DNA of 64,000 nucleotides from Plicaturopsis crispa FD-325 SS-3 (taxonomy: Eukaryota; Basidiomycota; Agaricomycetes; Amylocorticiales; Amylocorticiaceae): positions 227,436 to 291,435 of the forward strand of contig KN832556.1 of the NCBI GenBank assembly GCA_000827205.1, given 5' to 3'. The notes below the pieces were generated by a model. It worked only from the letters and a program-made list of their open reading frames with translations, was not told the origin of the DNA and did no database searches. Both the position numbers and the translations under genes were made by a program. The number at the start of each line of letters is the position of its first letter. Position 1 is the first letter of the stretch. Positions 1 through 11,004 of the stretch are shown here, piece after piece.

Positions 1-369
1 GGGTGGATTACTCTGGAAGTACTTATCTGTAAGGAAATATTACCTTAAGTGATTTCTGAGCTAATAAGCGTGGACACCATTGGGTGATATTCAGCCTTAA
101 CAGATATTTGCGTCGATTAGTCCATAGCGAGGTAGTCCTGTGGCTACCGCGACACGAACATAGGCGGGTTGCGTTATTACGTAATCGTGCATGTCCGGTA
201 TCCGACGTGTACTGCAGTAGGCGCGCTCGACGCGTCTCAAGCTTTGAGCCTACCGTCCATTCCCTACATATGCGCCTATTTTCTACTCGAAAGTAATGTT
301 ATAATCACCTTGAAACCTTAATGGCTCGACTTTTCTGGCAGGGGGAGGCTAGCAGAGCAGTAATACAGC

Positions 370-1000
370 GAATACTAAAGGCAAAAATTCCGGAATGGAC
401 CAACAGACATCGTCGCGCGCATACTCGACAGTGAAGACATCCTCGCCATTACGGCGACTGCAGACGGGAAATCGGCAGTATTTGCGGCCCCTCTTGTTGT
501 CCTACTTGAGATTAAACGAAACCGACATGCGTATCCCGACTTACCGATGCTTGCAGCAACTGTTGAGATCTTGAATTTCGAGATGAAATGTGCATCCTTT
601 CTTCGACCATTCGTCGATGCACGCAGCTGGGTGCGATTATCTGGATCGGTGGGGTCATCCTTTCCCAGTCTGAGAACCTCACGGTGTGCTTCGTTCCCGA
701 TAAGTTGCATGGTTCAAGACGACATGCTGGTCGTGCATGGGAGATGTCGGATGGAGGGACGGTCGCGGAAAACTTTAAGTCACGCTCGAAGGCAGGAGTA
801 GATTTACGTCTGGGCTGGCTTTGTGGATGGTTGTAAATGAGCGCAGAAATGTTCACGTCCGAATGGCTCCAGGGAAGCGGTCACCATGCTCTGGTGCCGG
901 GAGCTGCGAGGCTCATTCTTATTGTGCTTTTCGAATAGAATGGACAAAAATCCACCCAGAGACCTAAATTCCTTTGAGATCAATCCGAGGAGCTTGTCGA
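370..1000 (+). pseudogene. Decayed RecQ-like DEAD-box helicase fragment
   Basis: Not a functional gene. At about 405-515 one frame reads DIVARILDSEDILAITATAD, followed by GKSAVFAAPLVVLLEI. The ATxxGKSA Walker A pattern and its flanks resemble the large family of RecQ-like helicase genes repeated in Agaricomycetes. Upstream, IPEWTN reads in another frame, as if a short stretch is missing. Downstream (about 590-1000) helicase-like pieces appear only in changing frames with stops between them. No start, introns or later helicase motifs could be assembled. A neutral reading is an old truncated copy; identity rests on the Walker A region only. Confidence 0.4.
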
Positions 1001-4000
1001 CCTTGTCAGATTGGGTTTGTTCTGGCGCGCGTAGTCGAGGTTGCATTGAAGGGGTTGCTCGGACTCGAACAGGGGATGTGGAGGTATGAGCCAGATGATG
1101 GATGTTCTTGCGGTAAGCCGCTTAGATGGTTTTGAATGGTGGTGAGGTACTCATATTAATTGCACGACGAGTGGATTGCCTTGTGGTGGTTATCGGCGAA
1201 CGACAACGGTGCAGAGCGAAAATGTCTCTCTCTGAAACGCGCGACGCGACGCGTTTAAGTGCAAAGATTACGTAACAACTCAGCCCGAATGGGAAACGGG
1301 CGCGATAGCCAACAGACTACAGAATGGAGGAACGACTGATGGTGTCTGTCTAGGAGAGACTAATAGCGAGGGGCCGTAAAAATATAAGCGTACGAGCGAG
1401 GGCGGTTCGAACGAGCGCCTACGAGGGACCATACCGAATCCGCTATGCGCTGAGCCGCTAGACTACAGTGTCGAATGAAGTGGACGTTTTCGAAATCATT
1501 ATAATCTGTAATTTCTTCCCGACATATGTGTAAGTCTTGAACCCAATTCAGGGCCAAAACCGGTCCACGAATATTGTGTGCGAAATCACTCCATGGAAAT
1601 TGATACATATCTAGCTGAATCTCAATAAAGGTCAAAATCTATGAAGGCATTTTTGCATAAATGTGGCTTAAGACATTAATGAGATTGTTTTAGATGAAGC
1701 TGGATAACCTTCATTTTCCCTCAAGGCAAAATGCACCTGAAACCACTCAATGGTTTTTATCAAGAAAAGGCGTGGATCATTGGTCCTCCAGGGATTTACT
1801 GCACGATTTGGCTGAAGGGAACTTTCAAGAAAAATACGTCCAGATGAATTGACCAGAATCGGCCTGGAGGGATTTTTCGAGTTTCGGAAACTTTCCGAAA
1901 TATCCCCGGTAATCTTAATGTTCTGAATTTCCGAGCTCACTTCCGCCCGCCGGCAAGGACTCCAAAGCTTCACTGTCAGAAAGTGTCAGTTGAACACACT
2001 CGATTCCCTTATGCTGGGCGTGCTGAGCCGGAGACATTCAAGTTTCACGCGATCGTCGAGCTTTAGGTCTTCATGATGGAAGATACAAGACAGGGCTCAA
2101 GCATTGCTGTATGGTGGGCCAAGTGCACTTTTAAATATTTCCGCACAAAACTCGACTCGGAGCGCGCAAATCAAGTCCGCGCGCATTACTCGAAAAACTC
2201 TTCCAATGGATGCATGTAGGTACTCTATTGGCTTCTGTATATTAACCCTCATGATAGCTAGTAGTACCGGCCGTCGTCGTCGACAACACTGGTAGTCCGA
2301 CGTCGTCGAGGTCGTCAGACTCAACGCGGCATCTCGGCTGAAGTGCCGACCCCAGGCCGCCTCGGGTACGTTGCAGGCCAATCTCGAGGTCGTTCAATTG
2401 TACCCAATACAAAGTATACCTGTTCACAGAACGGCTTGAAATCTACAGCTGTCTTGCTTGGTGAAATATTTCGCGGCGCCGGGTGAAGTTGACGGGGACT
2501 GCCAGCCAGCCGCACTCGCCGCTCCAGGTGCATGTCCTCCTCTGGCCTTCGCCGCGACGGACATGGATACAAGAACAGATATACATACGGTAGGTTCTTA
2601 GGGCGGAAGACATTGAGCCGTTCGTTGAGGCCAATCACAGAGTAGTACTAAGTAGTAGTTTGTACCGTGACGCAAAAGTTTAGCTTTGCGTGTTTTGTGC
2701 GCACCAATTCTCGGGCTTCAGTTCGGCATGTAGTCCAGGAGCACTGCAGATCAACTGTACAGGCCTTATCTACTCTGTGATTGAGTACAGAGGGTCCCCA
2801 GACTCTCGCACGACCCTCCCCGCTGACGAGAGGGCGAAATAATTGCGCGTATGCGCGGTCGAATAAATGTGCAAAATGTTAGTCTACTACCCGACGCGCG
2901 ACCTTAGTGGGAGGTCGTTTTTTTTAATCGGAGCTTAAACAGAGCCGCGGGACTTGAAGTGGTGATATCTGCAGCGTTAAACGTCTCGTCCACCTCTGTA
3001 TACTCTCGAAATCATACACATCTGCTTGAAATCATGTCCGAGACTCTGTTATGTCAGTGCACTCATGCCGGAGGTGATTGCATGTCATGGCTTTCGAGGG
3101 AAATCTGGAAATGCGGCGACCAAGGCCACCTACATGACCAACTCGACGACGCTGCAAAACGTGGTACAGAACGGACGCAGGCTCTCCGTCTCCTTCTCTA
3201 GATACACGACAGACGAGAGCGTAGTACCTACTCTAAGCCGGGGCGTTAAGGTCAGTACTTTCGTCACGTTTGGATCGCAAATGACTGCCAACCTTTCGAG
3301 AAGATGATCACTAGGCTCTCGTTCAAGTGACAGCAAATTATGTTCAGTCTGGCCAATGGGGGCTATGCCCAGTGACACACCGAAGGCAGCAGTATGCAAA
3401 GGAATCCGTGAGCCGCTGCGTCAGGAATGTCGACTCGCCATCATAACAATCCAGGATCTGCGAGGCATTGCAGAGGCGCTGTTTTCCGAGCAAGGTGTGT
3501 AGTCCGTCTCTTCTCACTGCGCACATACGACAGTATTATGACTGAGACTTTTGGCTTTTCAGTGTAGTGGTGGCCGCTGTTCTCCTCGGCTTTTATCACC
3601 AGCTGGAGACCTCGGATATCTCATGCGCGCCGATTGCTGGCGTGCTTCGCTCTACGTATGCATACTTTCGTCGAACATCATCATGACAATTGCTTATTTT
3701 CTTCATAAGAAGGGCTAGACAGAAGATCAAACGGAATGGCGGCATTGCAGAGTACGAACTCTCCACACCAGATGCACGCCAAGCCGTAGACCAAGTTGCA
3801 GAGGGTGCGGTTTTAAGTAGCACGAGGGGAAGACATGTCTCTCGCCAAGGATGTCATCACACCTTGTGCCGTTACCGCGGTCCTGTTGTTTCTAACGTCT
3901 CTACACCGTACTCAGAGTCATGATTGAATGATATTGTAAAGTTCAAAAAAAAATAGGCAGCTCGAGGAAAGCAAGCACGCGTTCGAGCAAGGCATCGGCT

Positions 4001-4360
4001 TCATTCGGCTTGAGATTTTTTGGTTGTGTTTGGCTCGAAACGTGACATGCCGAAGGCCGGCGACCGACCCATCAGTAAGGAGGCGCGTCGGAAAGCAGAC
4101 GTCAGACAAGAATATCCGAGCCCGTGAGGTTGAAAGAATTGTTTCGACGGATGCTAAGGGAGACTACAAAATGTCCTTCATATTGCTGAAGCGATATTTT
4201 ATCATATCATAAGTAACAGTATTTTCCCCAAACCTACAGCTAGAATCCACAACATGAAACAAACACACACAGCCGACTGCCTAGACAGACTTTATACTTA
4301 TTACTTGTATATCTTCTCTTCTCTACTCGCACCCGGGCCCGACGGATGTCTTCGAGCGAT
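1001..4360. other. Gene-poor stretch with relics
   Basis: No convincing complete gene in about 3.3 kb. Short coding-like pieces lie at about 3026-3250 (frame containing GFRGKSGNAATKATYMTNS) and 3380-3510, but stops interrupt them and I do not recognise them. A 55-base stretch at about 4111-4165 recurs at 33601-33656 and is listed separately. Two tRNA-like but non-folding stretches (about 1020-1090 and 1395-1470) are discussed under rejected items. The end of the block is the 3' flank of the minus-strand amidohydrolase-like gene. Confidence 0.6.
4111..4165 (+). repeat. Short dispersed repeat, copy 1
   Basis: Starts ATATCCGAGCCCGTGAGG and ends GGGAGACTA. It matches 33601-33656 at roughly 85 percent over about 55 bases with one small gap. 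Flanking sequence is unrelated on both sides. At copy 2 one frame reads KGYPSPRGEGIVSMDAFG; at copy 1 the same frame begins EYPSP and then breaks. This suggests two relics of the same old coding element rather than chance. Confidence 0.5.
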
Positions 4361-5563
4361 CTACGCCGACCCGTACACTTTCCGCGCGTTCCCGGCGAAC
4401 ACCGCGTCGATCATCTCCTGCTCGACGCCGAGCTCTGCGAACGATTCGCGCGCGAGCTCATACCACTCGCCTGCGACGCTCTTAGTTGTCGACGCCGACG
4501 AGGGCGCGGAGCCGAAGATGATGCGCTGGTACCCGAACGCCTCCAACACCGGACCGACTATATCGCGGAGCACTCAACATGGCAAGACACGAAAAATAAT
4601 CGATGTGGAATACGCACTGTACATCTTGATGCGGCGCTTCCACTCCTTTCCTGCGATCTCGCCCTTGTCGCCCGACGCTGGCGCATCCCCCCATGTTGGC
4701 GGCAGGAACTTGGCGTAGACGTTGGGGAAGAGGGAGAGCGTGGCGATCTGTTCCTGGAACTTGCGGTAGCTCGGGTGGCTGATGAGCTGGATGATGGGGA
4801 GGGTGATATCGTGCGGGGGCGGGAGGATATGCGCTGTATTTTCGAGATGACAAAAATTATTCAGCGGCTAATTACGGGATGTGGAGGACGGATAACGCAC
4901 ATAAAACGAGAGGGGTAGGCTTAGGGAGGTCTGCGGTGGCCTTTGTGAGCAGATCCTCGAAGCTGTCCCACAGCGGCTGGTCGGCGGTGATGTCGCCCTG
5001 GACGTCGAGGTCGACGACGCGGCTCAGCTCGAGGGCGGATCGGAGGCTCGGGAGACTCTCGGGCGTCGCTTTTGCGAACACAGCAGTCAGTCCAATGGGC
5101 ACAGTCGCCGATGGGAGGGTGATCGGCGAGGCGCTGTCGAGGCTGAACGGAACGAGGACAGACAGTATGGGCGTTTCCGATGTCAGTCTAGATCCAGACT
5201 GTCAGTATTTTGCAGGCATCGCCAGGACTGGAATGCGCACCCAGAGAGGACACTCTCGACCTCGGCAGACTCCTTGCCAGCAAGCGACAGCACGACGCCG
5301 CCCGTGCGGCCGCCCAGGATGTCGCCTGCCTCCGCCTTCCACGCTGAGAGATCGGTGCCCACGACGTGCGCATCGACGACGGCGTCCGGGTGGACCGTGC
5401 TGGGGCTAGGTGGGAGCGGGAATTTCTCGGAGGTGCCAGAATTGGGTGGCGAAAACGCAGAGAGCGGGAGCTGGGGGTGTGTTTTGCCGCCCGCTTTCCT
5501 GCGCGCTGCGAATCCTGGCGATGGGGGCGGGTTTGGGAGAGCTGCTGCACTCATGTTGGGCAC
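4361..5563 (-). CDS. Amidohydrolase-like (TIM-barrel hydrolase family) protein
   Basis: Four exons on the minus strand: 5563-5241, 5187-4901, 4833-4618 and 4572-4361, giving 345 residues. The start is Met at 5563 or the second Met at 5554 (MSAAALPNPPPSPGF). Introns have GTGCGC or GTGCGT donors. The C-terminus (GPVLEAFGYQRIIFGSAP..., then GEWYELARESFAELGVEQE and DAVFAGNARKVYGS) has the shape of the amidohydrolase_2 C-terminal helix region, in which the last metal-site strand precedes a nucleotide of helices ending in GNAxxxY. Classical His-x-His metal ligands are not obvious at the N-terminus (VVDAHVVGTDL), so activity is uncertain. Substrate unknown. It may be a diverged family member or a non-catalytic relative. 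Confidence 0.6.
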
Positions 5564-6080
5564 TTGCTGTCGTGGTGGTCTAGTAATGGACTAGGATTTG
5601 GTGAAGGCGGCTATGAGAGCTGTTCGTTGGTTATAAAGGACTTTAAGATGATCGTAACCTCGACATCAATCTGATCTAACAAGTTACTCTATACAGTGGC
5701 GGATTTTGGCGGATTTTATTCGATCTAGTTCTGTCGTCGATTTTGAGTCAATTGTGGTCGGAACTATCACAGAATCGATACCCAAAGCTGTCGCAGAATC
5801 GACGAGGTTAGCAAGAGGTCAAGAGTCAAGAGCGATTTTCAAATCGATTCCACAGAGATAAATAAATATATATTTTTGCTTACTTAGTATGCTAGGTTAG
5901 CCAGGAACAATATGTAACATTTGCAGTCGGCAACACACTTCGATCATGCAACACTACTCTACACAGTCACTGTACACAGTATTAGCACAGTAAGTAAAAT
6001 TCGAATTCCACGCCGCCTTCTTACACCACTCAAGTTTCGCGACATCCTGCAACTATATTGTCTCGACCCCGTATCAACGC
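5564..6080. other. AT-rich intergenic stretch with GATCGATT-like words
   Basis: About 520 bases between the start of the amidohydrolase-like gene and the end of P450 no. 1; both genes are on the minus strand, so this holds the promoter of the former and the terminator of the latter. Between about 5695 and 5860 words such as TCGATT and AATCGAT recur, with small tandem pieces (GGCGGATTTT twice, GTCAAGAG twice). An A/T-rich run (AATAAATATATATTTTT) lies at about 5860-5877. No coding signal. Confidence 0.5.
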
Positions 6081-8583
6081 TTAGGAAGTGTCCTTTCGTT
6101 GCACCGCCCGAACGCGAAGCGGCATACCATCCTCAGGCTCTGCAAACCGCCACCGCTTCAGCAGTGCCATCGACGAACGAGGGAAATGAGAGGACGGGAC
6201 TTACTCATTGTAATCGCAGCCGTAGGCTTCGCAACTTGCCCCTCGTATGCAGGCTCGAATTCAAAGTTGGCAATAAGGGCACTAGTGGGCGCTGTCCGTA
6301 AGTACCGTGTAGACAAAATGTTGGCAGGGGATTGCAAAGAAGAAAGGACGTACGCTAGGACGGCCTTCATTTCAACAATCGACATCGTGCGCCCTATGCA
6401 CGCGTGTGGACCTGCAATGAAAGAGAGCAGAGAGAACGTGCTGTTGTACGCCTTCGGAAGGTTTAGCCAGCGTTCGGGGCGGAAGCTGCACGCACACAAA
6501 TTCATCCCATTAGTCTTCCAAGCCAATGAGGAATATATCTATGTGAGAAAGACGCACTCTTCAGCATCGTCGCCCCAAATTTCTGTCCACGTATTCACCA
6601 CCCGAATCTGCCGCCGTCGTGGATAAATTCAACGGTTGAATGATGTGAAAGGGAAACCAAGTCGCGACGTACAGGGATGTAGAGGAGAGTTCCCGCCGGT
6701 ACCCAGACCCCGTCGACCCACTGGCCCTTCGCGCTCTTCCGCAGCGTCATCGGCACAGGCGGTAAAACACGTAGGCTTTCCATTCTATGTTCGAATTTCT
6801 AGGTCGGGTTCCCACCACCATAACACAGAAGCTGAGCCACGCACACAACACAGTCCAACCACTGCATCTCGCGCAAAGTCCTGTACCCCGGCCGTGCGTC
6901 CGAGGCGAGGCGTGGGCCCACCTCCTCGCGCAGTCTGTCTTGTGCGGCAGGGTTCTTCGCCAGCAGCCAGAGCGTCTATCGGGAATGCACCATCTCAGTT
7001 TCAGTCACGGAACAGCCACGCGAGAAAGGAACCACGTGTAGCAGAACCAAGACACCAAAACCACTCACCCACGCGAGACCGGACGCCGTAGTCTCGTGCC
7101 CAGCACCAAGGAACGTCAGCACCTGGTCCATCATTGCCGCGTCCGTCATCTGGTACCCCTCCTTGTCCTCCGCCGCGCGCGCCCGCACGAGGATGCTCAT
7201 GATATCACGCTTTGCCGCGGTGTCGCTCGCCTGCACGGTGGCCGCATCCTCCATCTTCTCCGCGAGCATCTGGCGTGAGATCGCTTTGATGCGGTGCATG
7301 GCATCGACCATCGTTGCTGCCGGTGCGAGGGCGGGTATGCGCGCCAGCCAGCTCCGGTATTTGTACGCCCAGTCCGAGCGGAGAAATGCGGGCCCGCCGG
7401 GGAGCGTCATGAGTAAGATGAGGCGCGCTATGTTTGGGCCTATGAGGTTTTAGGTGGTAAGCGACGACGTCTCCACTGTGTGGATGAAGAAAGGGATTGC
7501 AGGGTGAACGCAAAGAGTTCAGCGACAAAGAGGGGATTGGAGCTAGGGGAAGTAGGGGAGAGAACATGAAAGAGAATATGATTCGCACCGGACTGGAGAT
7601 TTAGTAGATCCTCATACGCTGTTGCGAGCTCGTTATGCGGGGTGTGCAGCGAGTCGGTGCGGTACCCAAATGCGGTCTCGCAGATCATGTCGAGAGTGGC
7701 CTTGCTCACTACAGTCAATGGTGATTGTGCATGAATAATGAGAATTGTGAGGCCACTAGGGAGACGGCAGCACTCACTCCACTCGTACATTAGGAATTCT
7801 TTGCCTTTCTCCGGCTCTACCTCGTCGTTTATCTGTGCACGCAGGATACTTACAAGGCTGCAAAACCCCGTCAGGTGTTATTGGCGGCGAATGCGGCCGG
7901 GTAGCAAACGCACCCGTCAATCGTGTCGTGGAACATGTCCGTCTCTGCGCCCTAATTAGCAATGTAGAATGTCGATAGAACCTGAACTCACGAGCCATGA
8001 GATTGGGAATGGAGAACGCAGGATTCATCGCCTTGCGCATCTTCTTGTGCTCGTCGCCCGTCACGGTCAACAGTCCGTACCCCGCTACCTGCCCCAGTAT
8101 ATTCTTCATGAAATCCGGCTTTACATGTCACAATCAGCATCCACACCAGACCTTTCACCATGCATGCGCACATACCCTTGGGAAGTCTATCCACCCGCCC
8201 ACCAAGATCCGCGACAGTGCTTCGGGGCGCATGAATATGAGGCGTTCGACGCCCACTGGCCCGACCACGCGCACGACCGGCCCGTACTGCTTCACCCAGT
8301 CGCGCTGCGGGATGCCGGACTCGCCATGGATAATAGCGGGGAACTGGCCGACGAGGGGGTTGCCAAGGGGCGGGCCGGGCACTTTGCGGAGAGGGGACAG
8401 GACGTATGGCCAGAGGAAGATGCGGTAAACAACACGGTACACGACGTACGCTACACGCACGTGAAAGTTTGGAGTGAGTCTTCTGAGGACTGCTGATGGA
8501 GTAGTGTACTCACCTGCGGCGACGAAGAACAAGTGGACAGGTCTCGGGCGAAACGATGTCGCGTATTCGAGCAGCTCAGACAT
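6081..8583 (-). CDS. Cytochrome P450 monooxygenase (no. 1)
   Basis: Thirteen exons: 8583-8514, 8450-8176, 8118-7992, 7944-7914, 7857-7778, 7708-7589, 7439-7069, 6975-6845, 6784-6673, 6607-6558, 6485-6354, 6281-6205 and 6139-6081, in frame, 544 residues. An N-terminal hydrophobic anchor is followed by the hinge KVPGPPLGNP, as in microsomal P450s. The I-helix has GAGHETTA (oxygen activation). The K-helix ExxR is ESLR, PERW follows, and the haem loop is FIAGPHACIG with the axial Cys at about residue 485. The last exon (KPEDGMPLRVR) gives the usual P450 C-terminus, so I prefer splicing to the read-through stop at 6158. ER membrane enzyme needing a P450 reductase. Substrate and CYP family cannot be told from the sequence. 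No biosynthetic core enzyme lies nearby. Confidence 0.93.
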
Positions 8584-9256
8584 GGTGGAAGCAGAGTGTC
8601 TCGTAAAATGCAAGGAGCCCGTTCAATTGGAGTGGGCCTATATGTCAATGTGATAACAGATTCGGAACGGGTGCAATAATTGGGTCAGACGACACAAGTC
8701 CCGATCGTAGAAGATATGTGCCAAGCTGCGCACCATAAGTAGCCTAGCTGAGGAAATTTGAGCTGCAAAGTACTTGTATGCGATCCCTGAAGCACCATAC
8801 TGAGCACTTACCACCATGTAGGTATGTGGCCTGTGGATGAAGCGTGCCCATCGCGCCAAGGGTAAATTCGTCGACATTTCGTCGACATTTGACTCCGTTC
8901 CGAAACAAACCGAGCCATAAGTCTCCCAAAGAGGAAGGTGTAGTATTGAGCGCCAATTTGCCTCGAGCTGTCTTCTCATCTGTACCACGACGCTCTCGAA
9001 GGGCCTCTCGGCAGTCATCGTTGGCATCCTCGGCGAGCAAAGTTCTGTCTAGCTCGGTGTTACTTCCGTGCTGAGCGAGCAAACCGGCCCTAGTTGGTAG
9101 CGCTGTACAGCCTGTCCTGCAGGGGTTTGGACGAACACGTGTATGCAACATGGCGTTTGACATGCAGCGGCTAGGTCGGCCCAGCGTAATCTGCATGTCC
9201 TTATATAAGGGCACATACCTCGCCAGAACCGCGACTCAAGTTGTCCTTCCGCCAAC
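8584..9256. other. Divergent intergenic region
   Basis: About 670 bases between the P450 start (minus) and the start of the GX3-repeat protein (plus), so it should hold two promoters. A TATA-like box near 9202 serves the plus-strand gene. A tandem near-duplicate TCGTCGACATTT lies at about 8868-8889. Nothing else recognised. Confidence 0.5.
9202..9208 (+). promoter_or_regulatory. TATA box of the GX3-repeat gene
   Basis: TATATAA about 50 bases upstream of the ATG at 9257, a short but plausible distance for a fungal gene with a brief 5' leader. Confidence 0.5.
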
Positions 9257-10511
9257 ATGCCGATTGCCGATACACCAATACTACCCGTCCCATCGCCCCT
9301 CCCTTCGCATACGGAGCTTGGGGACACAGAGTAAGGACCCTTCTATCAGTCTGTGGATGAGAAGGCTAACTTTATCTGATTTACGGCATCAGCTTGAACA
9401 TACACGGGCTGGAGAGCTTCGAGGTAATACAGCTGGCGCGTTTGCGAGAGTCTACTTTCAGCCCCGCGCCATTAACGCCCCTCCGCCAGGATCCTAGCAT
9501 TCTCAGTCGGCTGTCCAAACCGCCGCGCAAAAAGGAGCGTAGAGGATCAGGCAGCTCGCACTACCGCGACACGTCCTCCTCCGCGAGGAACGGCGGTCCT
9601 CCAGACGAGGAGCGCGAGGTGCAGCACCTCAAGGCGATCCTCCGCAGCACTCACGACCGTCTCGACAGCGAGATACGCCGCAGCAACTCTGCCGAGACAC
9701 GCGCACAACGTGCGGAAGCACATGCCTCAGAACTCGCAGCGCGGCTGGCGCATTTCGAGCAGGCCCAGCTTCGCGAGCAGACCGAACGGCTGCGATGGGT
9801 GCAGGAGAACAGCACATACAAGGCCCGGCTAGATATGGCCGAGCGGGATCTGTACCGGGCGCAGGCAGATATGGACGCGCTCGCACGGGATCGGGACAGA
9901 GCGGACGCGGATGCTGCCAAGGCGCGAGATACGGCACGGAAGTACGAGCTCGCCCTGAAGCAGCATGAGGCGCGAGATGAGGGCTGGGAACATGGTCGCA
10001 TGTTGGGCGAGCAGGCAGCGGTGAAGCAGGCGCAGAGCGAGGGATGGGAGGCAGGGCGTGAGGTAGGGCGTGAAGAAGCACAGGAGGAGGCGTTTGAGGC
10101 AGGACGTGCGGATGGCTTCGAAGCAGGGCGGTTCGATGGGTTCGAGGAAGGCAGAAAGCTCGGATATGATGAGGGCAGAAAGGTTGGCAAAGAAGAGGGA
10201 CGGAAATTAGGAAAGGAGGAGGGGCTTGTTCAGGGTAGGAACGAGGGGCGAAAAGAGGAGCGCCAGAACGCGATGCAGGCGTTCGACCGATTCTTGGCGA
10301 CGGAGGACGACAATGATGTGAGTCTCCTCAATCTGTAAAACTCATCATTTTATAACATATTCCATAGCCGCGGAGTCGCACACAACGCTGGGTCGAGTCA
10401 CCGTACCATATAGGATATGGTAACCCGAGCTCTCCTCCCCCACGACCAGTGTGGATTCAACGCAGAGTTCAGGGCGACAATCCTACCTTCGGCCCAACGT
10501 CTCCGCGGTAA
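9257..10511 (+). CDS. Coiled-coil protein with long GX3 (tetrapeptide) repeat
   Basis: Three exons (9257-9330, 9393-10317, 10368-10511), in frame, 380 residues. The second exon alone would end at a stop inside the third intron; GTGAGT at 10318 and CATAG at 10367 restore a Pro/Arg-rich tail. Residues about 90-220 are heptad-rich and charged (coiled coil). Residues about 225-320 form an almost perfect four-residue repeat of the type x-x-G-R (EAGR EVGR ... EEGR KLGY DEGR KVGK EEGR KLGK). Glycine every fourth residue recalls the deca-GX3 motif of Yae1/Lto1 and the GxxxG stretch of FliH, but the remainder matches neither. Function unknown; a helix-packing or scaffold role is an inference. Confidence 0.8.
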
Positions 10512-11004
10512 TCAATCAGGGGAGTCTGAAGAGCGTGGTTCAGCTGTGTAATTTTATCGAATGCTTAGACATTGGACTGATTTGTTTCACTTACCTGCAT
10601 GTCTAGCCCTCCGTCATGGATATCATTATTGTAGGAACCGTACTGTAATTCACACCTTGCATATGAGCCTAACTACATGTAAACTGCAGAAAATATTCAA
10701 CGTACGTATATGTTCTCGAGCACCTGCCCCCAGTGTATCTTTAGGGGATTTTTGTAAATAACGAGGAGGAGATGGCAAGCACTTTGCGAGTGCTAGTAGG
10801 TGCTACTAGTAGTGAGTATTGGTCGCGGTGCGATAGACTCGGACATAGACCGGGTCGGATTCCGGAAGCGAGTACGTACTCATTCCCCGCGGCAGTGGGC
10901 GGCGGCACCGACCATTTGAATTCTGGACAACTCCCTTCAGTCTGCAAGAAACTTTTCCAGCGACGGCGGTTCCTTCAGACCACGACATTCTCGAACTGGT
11001 TGAG
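10512..11004. other. Intergenic region upstream of the P5B ATPase
   Basis: About 490 bases. The reading frame of the ATPase stays open upstream of Met 11005 to a possible splice acceptor (CCTTCAG ending 10977), so a further upstream coding exon cannot be excluded. Confidence 0.4.

Noticed and set aside
1020-1090. tRNA-like stretch (minus strand) with GTTCGAGTC and a CTCATAC anticodon-like loop
   Set aside because: Acceptor and T-stem bases do not pair and no D-arm can be drawn. At most a decayed tRNA-derived sequence.
1395-1470. Second tRNA-like stretch (minus strand) with GTTCGAACC and a TAGTCTAGCGG start
   Set aside because: Partial T-stem only, with a loop that is too long; no consistent cloverleaf.
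4346-4918. 190-codon open frame on the plus strand
   Set aside because: Antisense shadow of the amidohydrolase-like gene, whose conserved protein is on the minus strand.
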